A stretch of DNA of 64,000 bases from JALZUU01 sp964441245 (GCA_964441245.1 CAYTVR010000003.1:33385-97384); one strand, 5' to 3'; shown: positions 43,070 to 53,221, numbered from the stretch's first letter. Notes: generated by a model from the sequence alone, not told the origin. Program-made: numbers and translations.

Positions 43070-44854
43070 ATGGATTTTAGGCGATTATTCGACATATTTC
43101 CTTACCAAGAGGCAAAATACCCAAAAAAAATAGCACTCTCTGGCAGACAAGCTTCGAGATGGACATCTTATTCAACCAAAGAATGTTTAGATCAAATAAA
43201 TCGAGTCAGTGCAGGATTACTTGATTTGGGCTTAAAACGAAATGATAAAGTAGTTATCATTTCTCCCATCGGAAATCCAAAATGGAATTTTCTTGATTTT
43301 GGTATGCAACAAGTTGGAGTGGTTTCAGTTCCGATCCATGCGACTACTCAGGAAGAAAACCTCGCCTATATTTTTAATGAAACAGCTTGCCAATATTGCA
43401 TCATTGCCAACCAAGAATTATATCAAAAAATAGATTCGATCAAGGCACAAATCCCCCATCTTAAAAAGGTATTTCTTTTTGAGAATATAGCAGATGTTCC
43501 TGGATGGGATGACTTGGTCACACCAGCAACAGACCAACACTTGGCAACTATTGCTGGACTCAAAGCAGCCATTCATGAAGATGATTTAGTCACTATTATT
43601 TATACTTCTGGCACCACAGGTAAACCTAAGGGAGTGATGCTTTCGCATAAAAACATTGTGAGTAACATAAAGTCTACCATTCCATTAATCCCTGTAAATT
43701 GTGATAAGAAAGCCATTAGTTTTTTACCACTTAGTCACATCTTTGAGCGTATGGTTACTTATACTTACATGGCTGTTGGTGCTTCTGTTTATTACCCCGA
43801 AAGAATAGAAAACATGGGGGAGATTCTAAAAGAAATTAAACCGCATTATTTTGCGAGTGTTCCTCGACTACTGGAAAAAATGTACGAAGGGATGAACGAG
43901 CAAGTGAATGAAAAGAGTGCCTTTTTTCAGCGAATATTTCAATGGGCCATCAGGTTAGGAGAACAATATAATGGTAAAAAAAGAATGGCTCTTGGATATT
44001 GGTTGAAATTGAAAATAGCTGATCTATTGATTTTTTCGCATTGGCGAAAATTGATGGGCGGACGCATAGAAGGAGTCATTGTTGGAGCAGCAGCTTTACA
44101 ACCTAAATTAGGTAGATTATTTTCCGCAGCAGGTATCGAAATTCGAGAAGGGTATGGACTAACAGAAACGTCTCCGGTCATTTCCTTCAATCGTTTTGAA
44201 CCTGGAGGAGTACACTTTGGAACGGTAGGAATTCCTATTCCCGGTGTAGAGGTGAAAATTGATCATACAAATAAAATAAGCGAAGGAGAGATCCTCGTAA
44301 AAGGTCCTAATGTGATGATGGGATATTTTAATCAAGCAGAATTAACGGCCAAGGTGATGTCAAAAGATGGATGGTTTCGCACCGGAGATGTCGGACATTT
44401 TGTACATAAAAGATTCCTACAAATCACAGATCGCAAAAAAGACATTTTTAAAACTTCTAAAGGTAAATACATCGCTCCTCAGAATTTGGAAACCAAACTC
44501 TTAGCTTCCCCTTTTATCGAGCACTGTATCATTTTGGGCTTCAATCGACCTTTTGTTATTGCCCTAATTTTGCCTTCTTTTCCACAACTCAAAAAATGGT
44601 GTGAAGAAAATAAAGTCCATTGGACCGGTCCTCAATTTATGGTCATCAATCCAAAAGTTGAGCAGTTTTTTTCTACGCTTATCGATACCATTAATATGAG
44701 CTTGAGCAATCATGAGCAGATTAAAAAATTTCATGTATTGTTCGAACCTTGGTCCATTCAAAATGATATTTTGACTCCTACTTATAAACCCAAAAGAGCC
44801 ATCCTAGAAGAAAAATATCAAAAAGAAATTGAAGATCTATATGTGGATAACTGA
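43070..44854 (+). CDS. Long-chain acyl-CoA synthetase (AMP-forming), copy 1
   Basis: This 594-residue AMP-binding enzyme activates fatty acids to acyl-CoA through an acyl-adenylate. The P-loop motif is VTIIYTSGTTGKPKGVMLSH, the second motif is REGYGLTETSPVIS, and the hinge/catalytic region is GWFRTGDVGHFVHKRFLQITDRKKDIFKTSKGKYIAPQNLE. It belongs to the soluble bacterial FACS group that begins with a domain like RLFDIFPYQEAKYPKK. It is followed 229 bases later by a paralogue. An inverted repeat covers its leader. Chain-length preference cannot be read from sequence. Confidence 0.92.
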   Translation: MDFRRLFDIFPYQEAKYPKKIALSGRQASRWTSYSTKECLDQINRVSAGLLDLGLKRNDKVVIISPIGNPKWNFLDFGMQQVGVVSVPIHATTQEENLAYIFNETACQYCIIANQELYQKIDSIKAQIPHLKKVFLFENIADVPGWDDLVTPATDQHLATIAGLKAAIHEDDLVTIIYTSGTTGKPKGVMLSHKNIVSNIKSTIPLIPVNCDKKAISFLPLSHIFERMVTYTYMAVGASVYYPERIENMGEILKEIKPHYFASVPRLLEKMYEGMNEQVNEKSAFFQRIFQWAIRLGEQYNGKKRMALGYWLKLKIADLLIFSHWRKLMGGRIEGVIVGAAALQPKLGRLFSAAGIEIREGYGLTETSPVISFNRFEPGGVHFGTVGIPIPGVEVKIDHTNKISEGEILVKGPNVMMGYFNQAELTAKVMSKDGWFRTGDVGHFVHKRFLQITDRKKDIFKTSKGKYIAPQNLETKLLASPFIEHCIILGFNRPFVIALILPSFPQLKKWCEENKVHWTGPQFMVINPKVEQFFSTLIDTINMSLSNHEQIKKFHVLFEPWSIQNDILTPTYKPKRAILEEKYQKEIEDLYVDN

Positions 44855-45083
44855 ATTCTGAAAAGGAAAAACCTTAAGGATTAACTCTATTGTCGTAGAC
44901 GATATTTTATTCCCTTTTTGTATGAAAAATTTATAAAAAATATGTAATTTTCTCCTTTAAATGAAAGGAAATTTTTAAATTCTAAAAATACGAACTTTAC
45001 CTTTTTAAAAAATTAAAAAAAACTTAACCACCAAGCAGCTCTATTAAACTGCTAAAATCTACTTATAAGCCAAAACAATCAGC

Positions 45084-46907
45084 ATGGAAGTAAAACGATT
45101 ATTTGATTTTATTCATTACCAAATGGAAAATAACCCTCTAGAAAAATCATTTGGAGGTAAAAAAGATGGCGCCTGGAAGTATTATAGCACATCAGAGATT
45201 ATTGATAAAGGAAATCAGATCAGCTGCGGTCTACTAAAACTGGGTGTCCAACCTGGAGATAAGATCGCCTTGATTGCTTATAAAAATCGACCAGAATGGG
45301 TTATCATGGACTTGGGTATTCAACAAGTTGGAGCCATCAATGTTCCGGTATATCCAAGCATTAGCACTGGCGAATATGAATATATTTTTAATGATTCGTC
45401 CATAAAATATGCTTTTGTAGGGGAAGGAGATTTGTATGATAAAGTAAAAAATGCACAACCCAAAATCCCATCACTAATTGATATTTATACTTTTGATAAA
45501 AAAGAGGGTAGAAAATATTGGGAAGACCTTTTTGAGAATACAGGCATGGAAGACGTGAAGAAAATAGCCGATAGTATTCAACCCAAAGAATTAGCAACCA
45601 TTATTTATACTTCCGGTACCACCGGAAATCCTAAAGGAGTGATGCTTTCTCATGAAAACATTGTGTCCAACGTTAAAAATGTAAATGACTTGACACCGAT
45701 TTCTCCTGGGGATCATGTGCTTAGTTTTTTACCCATTTGCCATATTTTTGAACGCAGTGCCTCTTACTCTTACATCTATAAAGGAGCGACGGTCACCTTT
45801 ACAGGTACAGATAATTTAGGTGGTGAGAAAGGAGATTTGGCTACTTTAAAACCTCACTTCTTCACCACTGTTCCTCGTCTGCTAGAAAAAGTTTACGAGA
45901 AAATTTATAACAAAGGCCTGAACCTTACAGGAGTAAGTAAAAAACTTTTCTTCTGGGCACTTGATCTGACAGAGGATTATGAATATGAAAAACAATACAC
46001 CGGTTGGGCAGCTTTCAAAAGAAGGATTGCTAACAAAATAATTTTTAGTAAATGGCGAGATGCTCTTGGCGGAAATATAAAAGGTATCCTAACTGGAGCA
46101 GCACCTTGTCCTGTAAAAATGGCTAAGATTTTTTCTGCTGCAGGCATCCCGATTCGAGAAGGCTATGGATTGTCTGAAACTTCACCGGGATTAACCATCA
46201 ATCGATTTGATAAAAACGGGGCCATGCTAGGAACCGTTGGACCGATGTTAGGAGACGTGGTTATAAAGATTGATCGTAGTGATGGAGATTATCGAGAAGG
46301 GGAAGGCGAAATTTTAGCACAAGGCCCAAACATCATGATGGGCTATTATAATAAACCAGATAAAACCGCGGAAGTTTTTACAGAGATTGATGGTGAAAAA
46401 TGGTTTTGCACAGGTGATATTGGAAAATTGGTAGATGGTCCTGGCGGAAAACCCTTTTTGAAAATTACCGATCGTAAAAAGGAATTATTGAAAACATCCG
46501 GTGGAAAATACGTTGCTCCAGCTCCTATTGAAAATAAATTCAAAGAAGATTTTTTGATTGAGCAAATGATGGTCATCGGAGATAAAAAGAAATTTGTTTC
46601 CGCTTTGATTGTTCCAGCACCAGAGGCTTTAGAAAGTTGGTGCTTGAAAAACACCTGCGAATATGAATCCCTTAGTAAAGCAGTACAAGACCCTAGAGTC
46701 ATTTCTGAATACCAACGTATCATTAATGAGTTCAACCCATTATTCAGTCATATTGAACAAATCAAAAAATTTGTCTTACTTGATGTAACTTGGGATGCCT
46801 CCAAAACAGATGGCACAGATGCAGAATTAACACCGACCATGAAATTGAAAAGAAGAGTTATTCGTGAAAAATATAAAAGCGAAATCAATTCTATTTATGG
46901 TGATTGA
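45084..46907 (+). CDS. Long-chain acyl-CoA synthetase (AMP-forming), copy 2
   Basis: This 607-residue paralogue of the preceding gene has the same motifs: ATIIYTSGTTGNPKGVMLSH, REGYGLSETSPGLTIN, and KWFCTGDIGKLVDGPGGKPFLKITDRKKELLKTSGGKYVAP. The two proteins align along their whole length, but copy 2 has an extra loop near TEIDGEKWF and GPGGK and a different N-terminal substrate region. The leader lacks the inverted repeat of copy 1, so the two may be regulated differently. A perfect 16-bp stem-loop follows. Confidence 0.92.
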   Translation: MEVKRLFDFIHYQMENNPLEKSFGGKKDGAWKYYSTSEIIDKGNQISCGLLKLGVQPGDKIALIAYKNRPEWVIMDLGIQQVGAINVPVYPSISTGEYEYIFNDSSIKYAFVGEGDLYDKVKNAQPKIPSLIDIYTFDKKEGRKYWEDLFENTGMEDVKKIADSIQPKELATIIYTSGTTGNPKGVMLSHENIVSNVKNVNDLTPISPGDHVLSFLPICHIFERSASYSYIYKGATVTFTGTDNLGGEKGDLATLKPHFFTTVPRLLEKVYEKIYNKGLNLTGVSKKLFFWALDLTEDYEYEKQYTGWAAFKRRIANKIIFSKWRDALGGNIKGILTGAAPCPVKMAKIFSAAGIPIREGYGLSETSPGLTINRFDKNGAMLGTVGPMLGDVVIKIDRSDGDYREGEGEILAQGPNIMMGYYNKPDKTAEVFTEIDGEKWFCTGDIGKLVDGPGGKPFLKITDRKKELLKTSGGKYVAPAPIENKFKEDFLIEQMMVIGDKKKFVSALIVPAPEALESWCLKNTCEYESLSKAVQDPRVISEYQRIINEFNPLFSHIEQIKKFVLLDVTWDASKTDGTDAELTPTMKLKRRVIREKYKSEINSIYGD

Positions 46908-46922
46908 TCGATATTTTCACCC

Positions 46923-46959
46923 AATGAAGCTTGCTTTTAACCCAAAAGCAAGCTTCATT
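46923..46959 (+). terminator. 16-bp perfect stem-loop after acyl-CoA synthetase copy 2
   Basis: AATGAAGCTTGCTTTT (46923-46938) pairs perfectly with 46944-46959 around AACCC. No clear T-run follows, so it is a probable 3'-end structure, not a textbook terminator. Confidence 0.6.
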
Positions 46960-47082
46960 CCTTCTCCATATTCCCTCCCCTTATTATCAAATATTTAACA
47001 TTTTTTGGAGCGTTTTTTGCAGCTTTTCTTTTACTGATGTCCTATCAATAAAGGATAAAAGAAAACAAAATACTTGAACAAC

Positions 47083-47931
47083 ATGACCTTTTTGAATACA
47101 AAGCCCGTATGGAGTCTATTGACTTTATTTGCCATATTATTATTGCATTCTGCCTGCCAAAAGCGTTCCGATCCACCAACGATTGCTCCTAGTGAATTTA
47201 CAAAAAATCAAAGAATCATTCTTGGAGAAAAAATTCAAATCGCTTTAGCATTTGATGAAGAAAATTTCCCTGTATTACCTAAGATCCCACCATTTGACAC
47301 CTCTATTTATTGGTACACCCAGACCTTATACAATCAGGTAACGAATTCCCTAAGAATCGATAATCACTCCTCTTCTACCAACCGATGGGATCCCAATAAA
47401 GAATGGGAAATCATTATTCTTGATTCACCTCAAAAAAATGCTTTTGTTATTCCTGGTGGCAATCTGTATCTAAGCACCGGCTTACTACGCTCACTAGAAA
47501 CAGAACATCAACTTTATTATATTTTAGCTTTTGAAGCTATATTGATGAATGATCGATATTTGTTGACCAACTTGATTCAAGAATTCAATACGAATACCTT
47601 GAGCAATGTCGCGAATGGTCAACCTTCTCCAAATGGTGCAACAAGTAAAACGTTGGCACAAGCTATTTCCGAATTGAGCTTTGATGAATTGACTGTTCAA
47701 GAAGTAGATGTCTTGACTGCCGATCTGATTTGTAAAAGTTCTAGAATGGATAGATTAGGTATTGTTCCTTTATTAGATTCGCCAGAAGAGGATTGGATGT
47801 GGCTATTTACACGCCCCAGTATTTCTAATCGAAGTGAATATATCCGAAATCAAATTGGTCAAAACTTAGATTGCGGTTCCTTCCAAACCAATGGAGGTTA
47901 CCAACAATATGTATTGAATCACCTAGAATAA
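47083..47931 (+). CDS. M48-like lipoprotein lacking the zinc histidines
   Basis: This 282-residue protein has a lipoprotein signal (WSLLTLFAILLLHSAC). It shows the M48 peptidase frame: NAFVIPGGNLYLSTGLLRSL corresponds to the NAFxxPGGxIxVxxGLL strand and turn. The next helix, where HExxH belongs, reads F150-E-A-I-L154, so both zinc histidines are absent while the glutamate stays. The later glutamate region (TVQEVDVLTADLIC) is partly kept. It is probably a non-catalytic envelope protein. I use the ATG at 47083; a TTG three codons earlier is less likely. It is convergent with rnhB. Confidence 0.7.
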   Translation: MTFLNTKPVWSLLTLFAILLLHSACQKRSDPPTIAPSEFTKNQRIILGEKIQIALAFDEENFPVLPKIPPFDTSIYWYTQTLYNQVTNSLRIDNHSSSTNRWDPNKEWEIIILDSPQKNAFVIPGGNLYLSTGLLRSLETEHQLYYILAFEAILMNDRYLLTNLIQEFNTNTLSNVANGQPSPNGATSKTLAQAISELSFDELTVQEVDVLTADLICKSSRMDRLGIVPLLDSPEEDWMWLFTRPSISNRSEYIRNQIGQNLDCGSFQTNGGYQQYVLNHLE

Positions 47932-47942
47932 CGAATATTCAA

Positions 47943-48524
47943 TTACTCCGGTAACCACCGAAAAGAACGTCGATGATAATCAGTAGGTCCATGATTTCGA
48001 ATCGCTTCTCGATGTGCTTTTGTAGGATAGCCTTTGTTGCTTTTCCAACTATAAACAGGAAATTGTTCTGCTAGATCTTGCATAAATTCATCTCTATAGG
48101 TCTTCGCCAAAATAGATGCCGCAGCAATCGATAAATATTTTCCATCTCCTTTGATGATACAATGATGAGGAATATCTGGATATGCATTAAATCGATTTCC
48201 GTCGATCAGTAATGACGTTGGTTTTGTTTTTAATTGATCAACCGCTCGATGCATGGCTAAAAAGGAAGCATTGAGTATATTCACTTCATCAATTTCTGGC
48301 GCATCTACTCTAGCAACAGCCCACGCAGTTGCTTCTTTTTCGATAAGATCTCGAAATTCTTTTCTCTTACTTTCACTTAGCTGTTTGGAATCGTTTAATT
48401 CTTTATGATGAAAATCTGTAGGAAAAATGACTGCAGCAGCAAAGACAGGTCCAGCCAAACAACCGCGTCCTGCTTCGTCGCAACCCGCTTCTACTTCCTT
48501 AATATTAAGATAAGATGCTAACAT
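47943..48524 (-). CDS. rnhB: Ribonuclease HII
   Basis: This 193-residue enzyme cuts RNA in RNA-DNA hybrids, including single ribonucleotides left by replication. The family signature CDEAGRGCLAGPV carries the first Asp and Glu. DSKQLSESKRKEF follows, then LLIDGN (Asp) and a C-terminal YRDEFMQDLAE with the SNKGYPTKAHREAIRNHGPTDYHRRSF block. Length is standard. The gene ends 12 bases from the end of the convergent M48-like gene. Confidence 0.96.
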   Translation of the reverse strand: MLASYLNIKEVEAGCDEAGRGCLAGPVFAAAVIFPTDFHHKELNDSKQLSESKRKEFRDLIEKEATAWAVARVDAPEIDEVNILNASFLAMHRAVDQLKTKPTSLLIDGNRFNAYPDIPHHCIIKGDGKYLSIAAASILAKTYRDEFMQDLAEQFPVYSWKSNKGYPTKAHREAIRNHGPTDYHRRSFRWLPE

Positions 48525-48598
48525 GTTTTAGATTCAATGGATGAACCGTAAACATAACATGATTTGATTGAAAATGCGCAAGAGGTTTGGAAAATATT

Positions 48599-49711
48599 TT
48601 ATTTTCGGATAATCAAAAACTCGACTCTCCGATTCATCCGTCTACCAGTTTCATTAGAATTAGAAGCCAATGGCCGAGTATTCCCAAAACCAGTAAACAT
48701 CGTTTGATTTTCATCAATTCCCTTAGCACTCAAATACTCTCGAACAGCCTTAGCCCTTCTTTTAGAAAGATCTAAGTTATATTCATCCTTTCCCATATCA
48801 TCCGTATGACCACTGATTTCGATGATCATTGTTGGATTATCTCGAAGTAAACGAAGCAATTTATTGAGTTCAACATAAGATCGAGGAAGCAACTCACTTT
48901 TATCACTATCGAAAAAGATATTTTTTAATAAAACAATCTTACCTTCTTCAATTTTAATTCGACTTAGGTCATTTTCCTGTACAGGAACAGAAAGAATCGG
49001 GTTTTCCTTTTTGACCAAAACGTCATCAATATAAAAGTAAGCATAGCTTAAACTATTGGGATGAACCACCTTAGTATTGGTCAAACTGTCAGGGATAAAA
49101 TTACCGATGGTTAAATACTCTGATGCAGTTTTTGCCTTGAAATGACCATAAATTTTGACCCATTGATTGCCATTATTTTCTACAATATCTTCGGCAATAA
49201 CTTGTGGAGTGACGTCCAATGTCTTATCGGTATGTAAACTTATTTTTTCTTCCGAAAAATACATGGCCAAATTATTCACCCGTAAAGATCGTTCCAGTGG
49301 ATTCACCCAGAATTCTGCATAATAGTTTTGCCCCACAACTAGAGGTTCCTTTAAATGTATTTGAACATATTCCCGACAATGAGGCTTACCATTTTCACAG
49401 CCATAAGCCGTAATTCCAGCCATAGAATCTCCATTTCTCACTTTTTGTTGACCAAATCCTTTAGAGGCCCAATGAGAAGGTACTCGAGTCTTTGGACCAA
49501 AAACATCAGGAGAAGCTGCTGTCGCAGAATTCCAAAATTTCATCACATCTGTAAAGTGTTGACCTTTATAAAACCATCCGATTGGTCGAGAAGAATATTT
49601 CTCAAAACCAGGATTAGGGACAATATTTTCAGCCAAAATACGGGCAGGAGCTTGCGCAAAAAGCGAGCTACTGACAAGTAGGATGATCCATAAAGTGCTT
49701 AGGACTTTCAT
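48599..49711 (-). CDS. OmpA-family outer-membrane protein with N-terminal carbohydrate-binding-like domain
   Basis: This 370-residue protein starts at the ATG with the signal peptide MKVLSTLWIILLVSSSLFAQ; the frame stays open 30 codons further upstream, but those residues do not look like a signal. A beta-rich domain (about 25-225, with NPGFEKYSSRPIGW and GQNYYAEFWVNPLERS) resembles carbohydrate-binding modules. A C-terminal OmpA domain (about 255-370, FFDSDKSELLPRSYVELNKL, EISGHTDDMGKDEYNLDLSKRRA, GRRMNRRVEFLI) should bind peptidoglycan. It probably links surface or periplasmic glycan to the cell wall. Confidence 0.87.
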   Translation of the reverse strand: MKVLSTLWIILLVSSSLFAQAPARILAENIVPNPGFEKYSSRPIGWFYKGQHFTDVMKFWNSATAASPDVFGPKTRVPSHWASKGFGQQKVRNGDSMAGITAYGCENGKPHCREYVQIHLKEPLVVGQNYYAEFWVNPLERSLRVNNLAMYFSEEKISLHTDKTLDVTPQVIAEDIVENNGNQWVKIYGHFKAKTASEYLTIGNFIPDSLTNTKVVHPNSLSYAYFYIDDVLVKKENPILSVPVQENDLSRIKIEEGKIVLLKNIFFDSDKSELLPRSYVELNKLLRLLRDNPTMIIEISGHTDDMGKDEYNLDLSKRRAKAVREYLSAKGIDENQTMFTGFGNTRPLASNSNETGRRMNRRVEFLIIRK

Positions 49712-50391
49712 AACTTTTGTTGAGTTATTACAATTAATAAACGTCATTTCATGGCCTAGCGGTATAAATTGGTAACAGATTTCCAAAAATTCAAGTTCCA
49801 AAAATTGGATTGGAGTCGAGACGACTATCCATTCAATAGTGATAGAACAAGAACTCTAATCGCATAGAATCCTGTCATTATGGGTAGGAAGGAGGTAAAT
49901 GTTTGTTTAAAATTAATCAGACTCACTATAAAATGAGCTCATTATATTATTACTAAAAATCATGCTACGTTTTAGAGTAACAAGATATTTTATCCATTTG
50001 TACGAACATTTTTTTGAAAAGTTATTGGTTGAATTGTTTTAGGACCAAATTTTAACTTTAACAAACTAGGAAATCAAGCTAGCATCACACTTTTTGTAAA
50101 AGTATTTTTTTTGAAAAAAATCTAAAGACACGTTGTAACTACCTCCGGTCTAGAAATAGTTAAGTCGATATTTTTTATACTAAGTAACGATGAAAGAATT
50201 TTAAAAAGAGAATGACTTTTGTGGACTATTCATTTTCTGTATTTCAATCATTTTCAAAAGACAAAACACAAATGTGTTTGATTCTACTTTTCTTTTTGTC
50301 CTTTTCCTCCAACTATTTTTATTTTCATTAGTTATTATTAGAACAACTACTTAGAAAAAACGTCTACTAGAACCCGTTACCGCTACAAAAA
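49712..50391. other. 680-base divergent gap with a 16-bp palindrome
   Basis: There is no gene on either strand that I can support. The palindrome AAACACA-AA-TGTGTTT lies at 50264-50279, about 110 bases before the permease ATG. The gap is A/T-rich and must hold the promoters of the OmpA gene (-) and the permease gene (+); neither has a clean TAnnTTTG box. Confidence 0.45.
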
Positions 50392-52632
50392 ATGATTCAA
50401 CCACAGAGGAATTACCTGATTTTATTTGCATTTATTGCGATACTTAGTGTCTATTTTGCTTTTCAGTTAAAATTTTCCTTTTCTATTGATCAATTTTTTC
50501 CGGAAGGAGATCCAGAGTTAGAATTTTATAGAGCTTTTTCAGAAGAATTTGAAGCGGACATCAATTTCTTAATGGTGGCCGTAGAACGAAAAGAAGGTGT
50601 TTTCGATCAAAAATTTTTAGAGGACTTCCATGATTTCACCCTAAAGTCGAGAGCACTTCCTCACGTCAATAAAACCCAATCCTTAACAACGATTTCTTAT
50701 CCTTTAAAAACGCCTTTTGCCATTACTAGCGTACCTGCGATTCATATCAAGCAACCCAAAAAATATAAAAAAGACAAGGCACGGATTCTATCAGACGAGC
50801 GTTTTGTCAACACTTTAATTACGCAAGATGCAGACGCCTTGGTCGTATTAATCAAAACTGCTGATACCGTACTCGTTAAAGAGTCGCAAGAGTTGATCAA
50901 TGCATTAGATGAATTAGTCGCCACTTACTCTTTTGATCATCATTATGTATTAGGTCCTTCTTTTTTTCAAAAAGAAATGGTCGACATGCAGGAGCGAGAG
51001 ATCACCATTTCAGCGATTGTTTCTTCTATTCTTGTTGGACTCATTTTATTTTGGATATTTAGAAAACCTTGGGGAATTACGATTGCCGTTTTATCTATCG
51101 GTTTAGGCTTCCTGATTTTTCTTGGATTGCTTGGTGCCTGGGGACGAGAGCTGAGCGCGATGGCTGCACTCTATCCCATTTTGATGATTATTGTCGGCAC
51201 CTCAGACGTGATCCATATCATGTCAAAATACATTGATGAATTGAGAAAAGGTCTCTCCAAAAGCGAGGCCATCCAAATCACCATTCGGGAGATCGGCCTA
51301 GCTACTTTATTGACGTCCATTACTACGGCTGTGGGCTTTGCCTCCTTGATGACCAGTAAAGTAATTCCCATTAAAGAGTTTGGTTTAAATGCTGCCATCG
51401 GAGTGATCATTGCCTATATTTCTGTAATCTTTTTTACGACGTCTTTATTGATTATGTTCAATGCAGATCAATTAATCAAATTTGGAAAAGGCCAAGCATT
51501 TTGGGAACGATTGATGAACTATATGTACGATATGACTAAAAAACAAACCGCTAGAATCACCATCGGCGCTTTTGTTGTTTTGGGGCTTAGTCTTTTCGGT
51601 ATTTCTCAAGTTTCAACGAATTATCGTATTGAAAGTAATTTGCCTAGGGGCGAAAAAATAACGGCAGACTTTCTATATTTTGAAGAAAATTTTGCAGGCT
51701 TTCGACCATTAGAAGTTGCAGTGTTTGCACAAAATGATTATCAAGCAGATGACTATGAAGTATTAATGGAAGTCGATCGTTTGGAACAACATATGCGGAC
51801 ATATCCTTCCTTAGGTTCAATCAGTTCTTTGGCCACCGTTTACAAAAGTGTGCATCAGATGCAAAACAATAATCGTTCAGCTTTTTATAAAATGCCTCAA
51901 AGCAAAAAGAAGTTTGCGAAATATCAAAAAATGGTTGATAAACTGCCAGATAGCAGTACCGCTATTTTATTAAGCAAAGACCAAAAGAAAACTCGAATTA
52001 CCAGTAGAACATTGGACATGGGCGCCGATAGTATTCAAGAAGTAAAAACAAAAATCGATCAATGGATTGCCGAAAACACAGACCCTAAAATCGCTACTTA
52101 TCAGCAAACAGGAACCGGATTAATTCTCGATAAAAATGCCGAATACATTCGACGAAATCTAATTTTTGGACTAGGCATGGCCATTTTGATTGTTAGTCTA
52201 TTGATGGCTTTTCTTTTTCGAAATTGGCGGATGGTCATTATTTCTTTGGTGCCCAATGTATTTCCTTTGCTTATGGCTGGTGCATTGCTTGGTTTTTTAG
52301 GAATCGAGTTAGATGCAGGTATTTCTATTGTCTTTGCAGTCGTCTTTGGTATTGCGGTAGATGATACCATACACTTTTTAAGTAAGTATCAATTGAGTCG
52401 CCGAAAAGGAATGGATATTGAATCTTCTTTGCACACCACTTTCGTGGAAACGGGAAAAGCCATTTGTCTCACTACCGTGATTTTATTTTTCGGCTTTCTG
52501 GTCTTGCTTTTTTCTATACATCCACCAAGTGTCAATATTGGTTTGTTGATTAGTTTAACTTTGTTTAGCGCCTTACTCAGTGATTTATTTTTAATGCCAC
52601 CATTAATTCGATGGCTGGAGCATGATGACTAA
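50392..52632 (+). CDS. MMPL/RND-superfamily permease
   Basis: This 746-residue protein has the two-fold MMPL plan: helix, large external loop, five helices, then the same again. The first five-helix block runs from about 200 to 360 (ITISAIVSSILVGLILFWIF) and the second from about 590 to 740. Conserved GTSDVIHIMSKYIDELRKG and AVDDTIHFLSKYQLSRRKG mark the two helix-4 regions, each with the Asp expected in the proton pathway. Such permeases export lipids or hydrophobic molecules. No membrane-fusion partner is nearby. The substrate is unknown. Confidence 0.9.
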   Translation: MIQPQRNYLILFAFIAILSVYFAFQLKFSFSIDQFFPEGDPELEFYRAFSEEFEADINFLMVAVERKEGVFDQKFLEDFHDFTLKSRALPHVNKTQSLTTISYPLKTPFAITSVPAIHIKQPKKYKKDKARILSDERFVNTLITQDADALVVLIKTADTVLVKESQELINALDELVATYSFDHHYVLGPSFFQKEMVDMQEREITISAIVSSILVGLILFWIFRKPWGITIAVLSIGLGFLIFLGLLGAWGRELSAMAALYPILMIIVGTSDVIHIMSKYIDELRKGLSKSEAIQITIREIGLATLLTSITTAVGFASLMTSKVIPIKEFGLNAAIGVIIAYISVIFFTTSLLIMFNADQLIKFGKGQAFWERLMNYMYDMTKKQTARITIGAFVVLGLSLFGISQVSTNYRIESNLPRGEKITADFLYFEENFAGFRPLEVAVFAQNDYQADDYEVLMEVDRLEQHMRTYPSLGSISSLATVYKSVHQMQNNNRSAFYKMPQSKKKFAKYQKMVDKLPDSSTAILLSKDQKKTRITSRTLDMGADSIQEVKTKIDQWIAENTDPKIATYQQTGTGLILDKNAEYIRRNLIFGLGMAILIVSLLMAFLFRNWRMVIISLVPNVFPLLMAGALLGFLGIELDAGISIVFAVVFGIAVDDTIHFLSKYQLSRRKGMDIESSLHTTFVETGKAICLTTVILFFGFLVLLFSIHPPSVNIGLLISLTLFSALLSDLFLMPPLIRWLEHDD

Positions 52633-52795
52633 TTATTGCTTTCTACTTGACTCCTATAAAATAAAAGCTTAATTTTAGTTACCTCTTGGGATATTTCAAT
52701 TCATAGAATTATCTCTATTTCAACCTAAAATTTTTGAACTTCCTCTTCCTATTCAATCTAAACGACTCTGTTTAGTACCTCACTTTTATTTACTC

Positions 52796-52816
52796 AGAAG
52801 TTTCTAAACGACTTCT
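52796..52816 (+). promoter_or_regulatory. AGAAGT/ACTTCT hairpin in the leader of the VanZ gene
   Basis: AGAAGT (52796-52801) pairs with ACTTCT (52811-52816), 16 bases before the ATG at 52832. It resembles the GAAGTT/AACTTC repeats before the genes at 3074 and 26800. Confidence 0.3.
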
Positions 52817-52831
52817 CAAAACACCTTAAAG

Positions 52832-53221
52832 ATGTTATTAAAAATTTCAGCATTTGCCTACTTTATATTTATTGGTTTTGTGATTATTTCGGTCAATTTA
52901 GGTTGGCAATGGTTTTTTATGGAATGGACTTCAGTGCTCCCATATCGAGATAAGATTCTTCATTTTGTTCTAATCGGGCTTTTGTCATTTTTTGTCAACT
53001 TACTGTTGAAAAGAAAAAGGATTACCTTATTTTCAAGTACCATTTTATTGGGCTGTTTAGGTTTAGTCATCTTTACCACAATTGAAGAATGTAGTCAACT
53101 TTTTATAGCTCGACGAAATTTTGAATTATTGGACATGGCTTGTAATTATGCCGGTATTTTTGTTTTTGGAAATTTAGCGGAACGTTTCCACAAAGTATTT
53201 GAAAAAACTAACAAAGTTTAA
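52832..53221 (+). CDS. VanZ family membrane protein
   Basis: This 129-residue protein has about four membrane helices and the VanZ motifs RDKILHFVLIGLLSFFVNL and EECSQLFIARRNFELLDMACNYAGIFVFG. In the vancomycin cluster VanZ confers low-level teicoplanin resistance, but most chromosomal members have no known role. Length is typical for this phylum. It lies between the permease and ppk1 on the same strand, with 160-200 base gaps on each side. Confidence 0.85.
   Translation: MLLKISAFAYFIFIGFVIISVNLGWQWFFMEWTSVLPYRDKILHFVLIGLLSFFVNLLLKRKRITLFSSTILLGCLGLVIFTTIEECSQLFIARRNFELLDMACNYAGIFVFGNLAERFHKVFEKTNKV

Noticed and set aside
42864..43070. 68-codon minus-strand frame before the acyl-CoA synthetase
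   Set aside because: It overlaps the inverted repeat and has no recognisable feature; it would be transcribed head-on into the neighbouring promoter region.
44842..44850. Perfect DnaA box TGTGGATAA
   Set aside because: A single copy at the coding end of an acyl-CoA synthetase; about one such match is expected by chance in the window.
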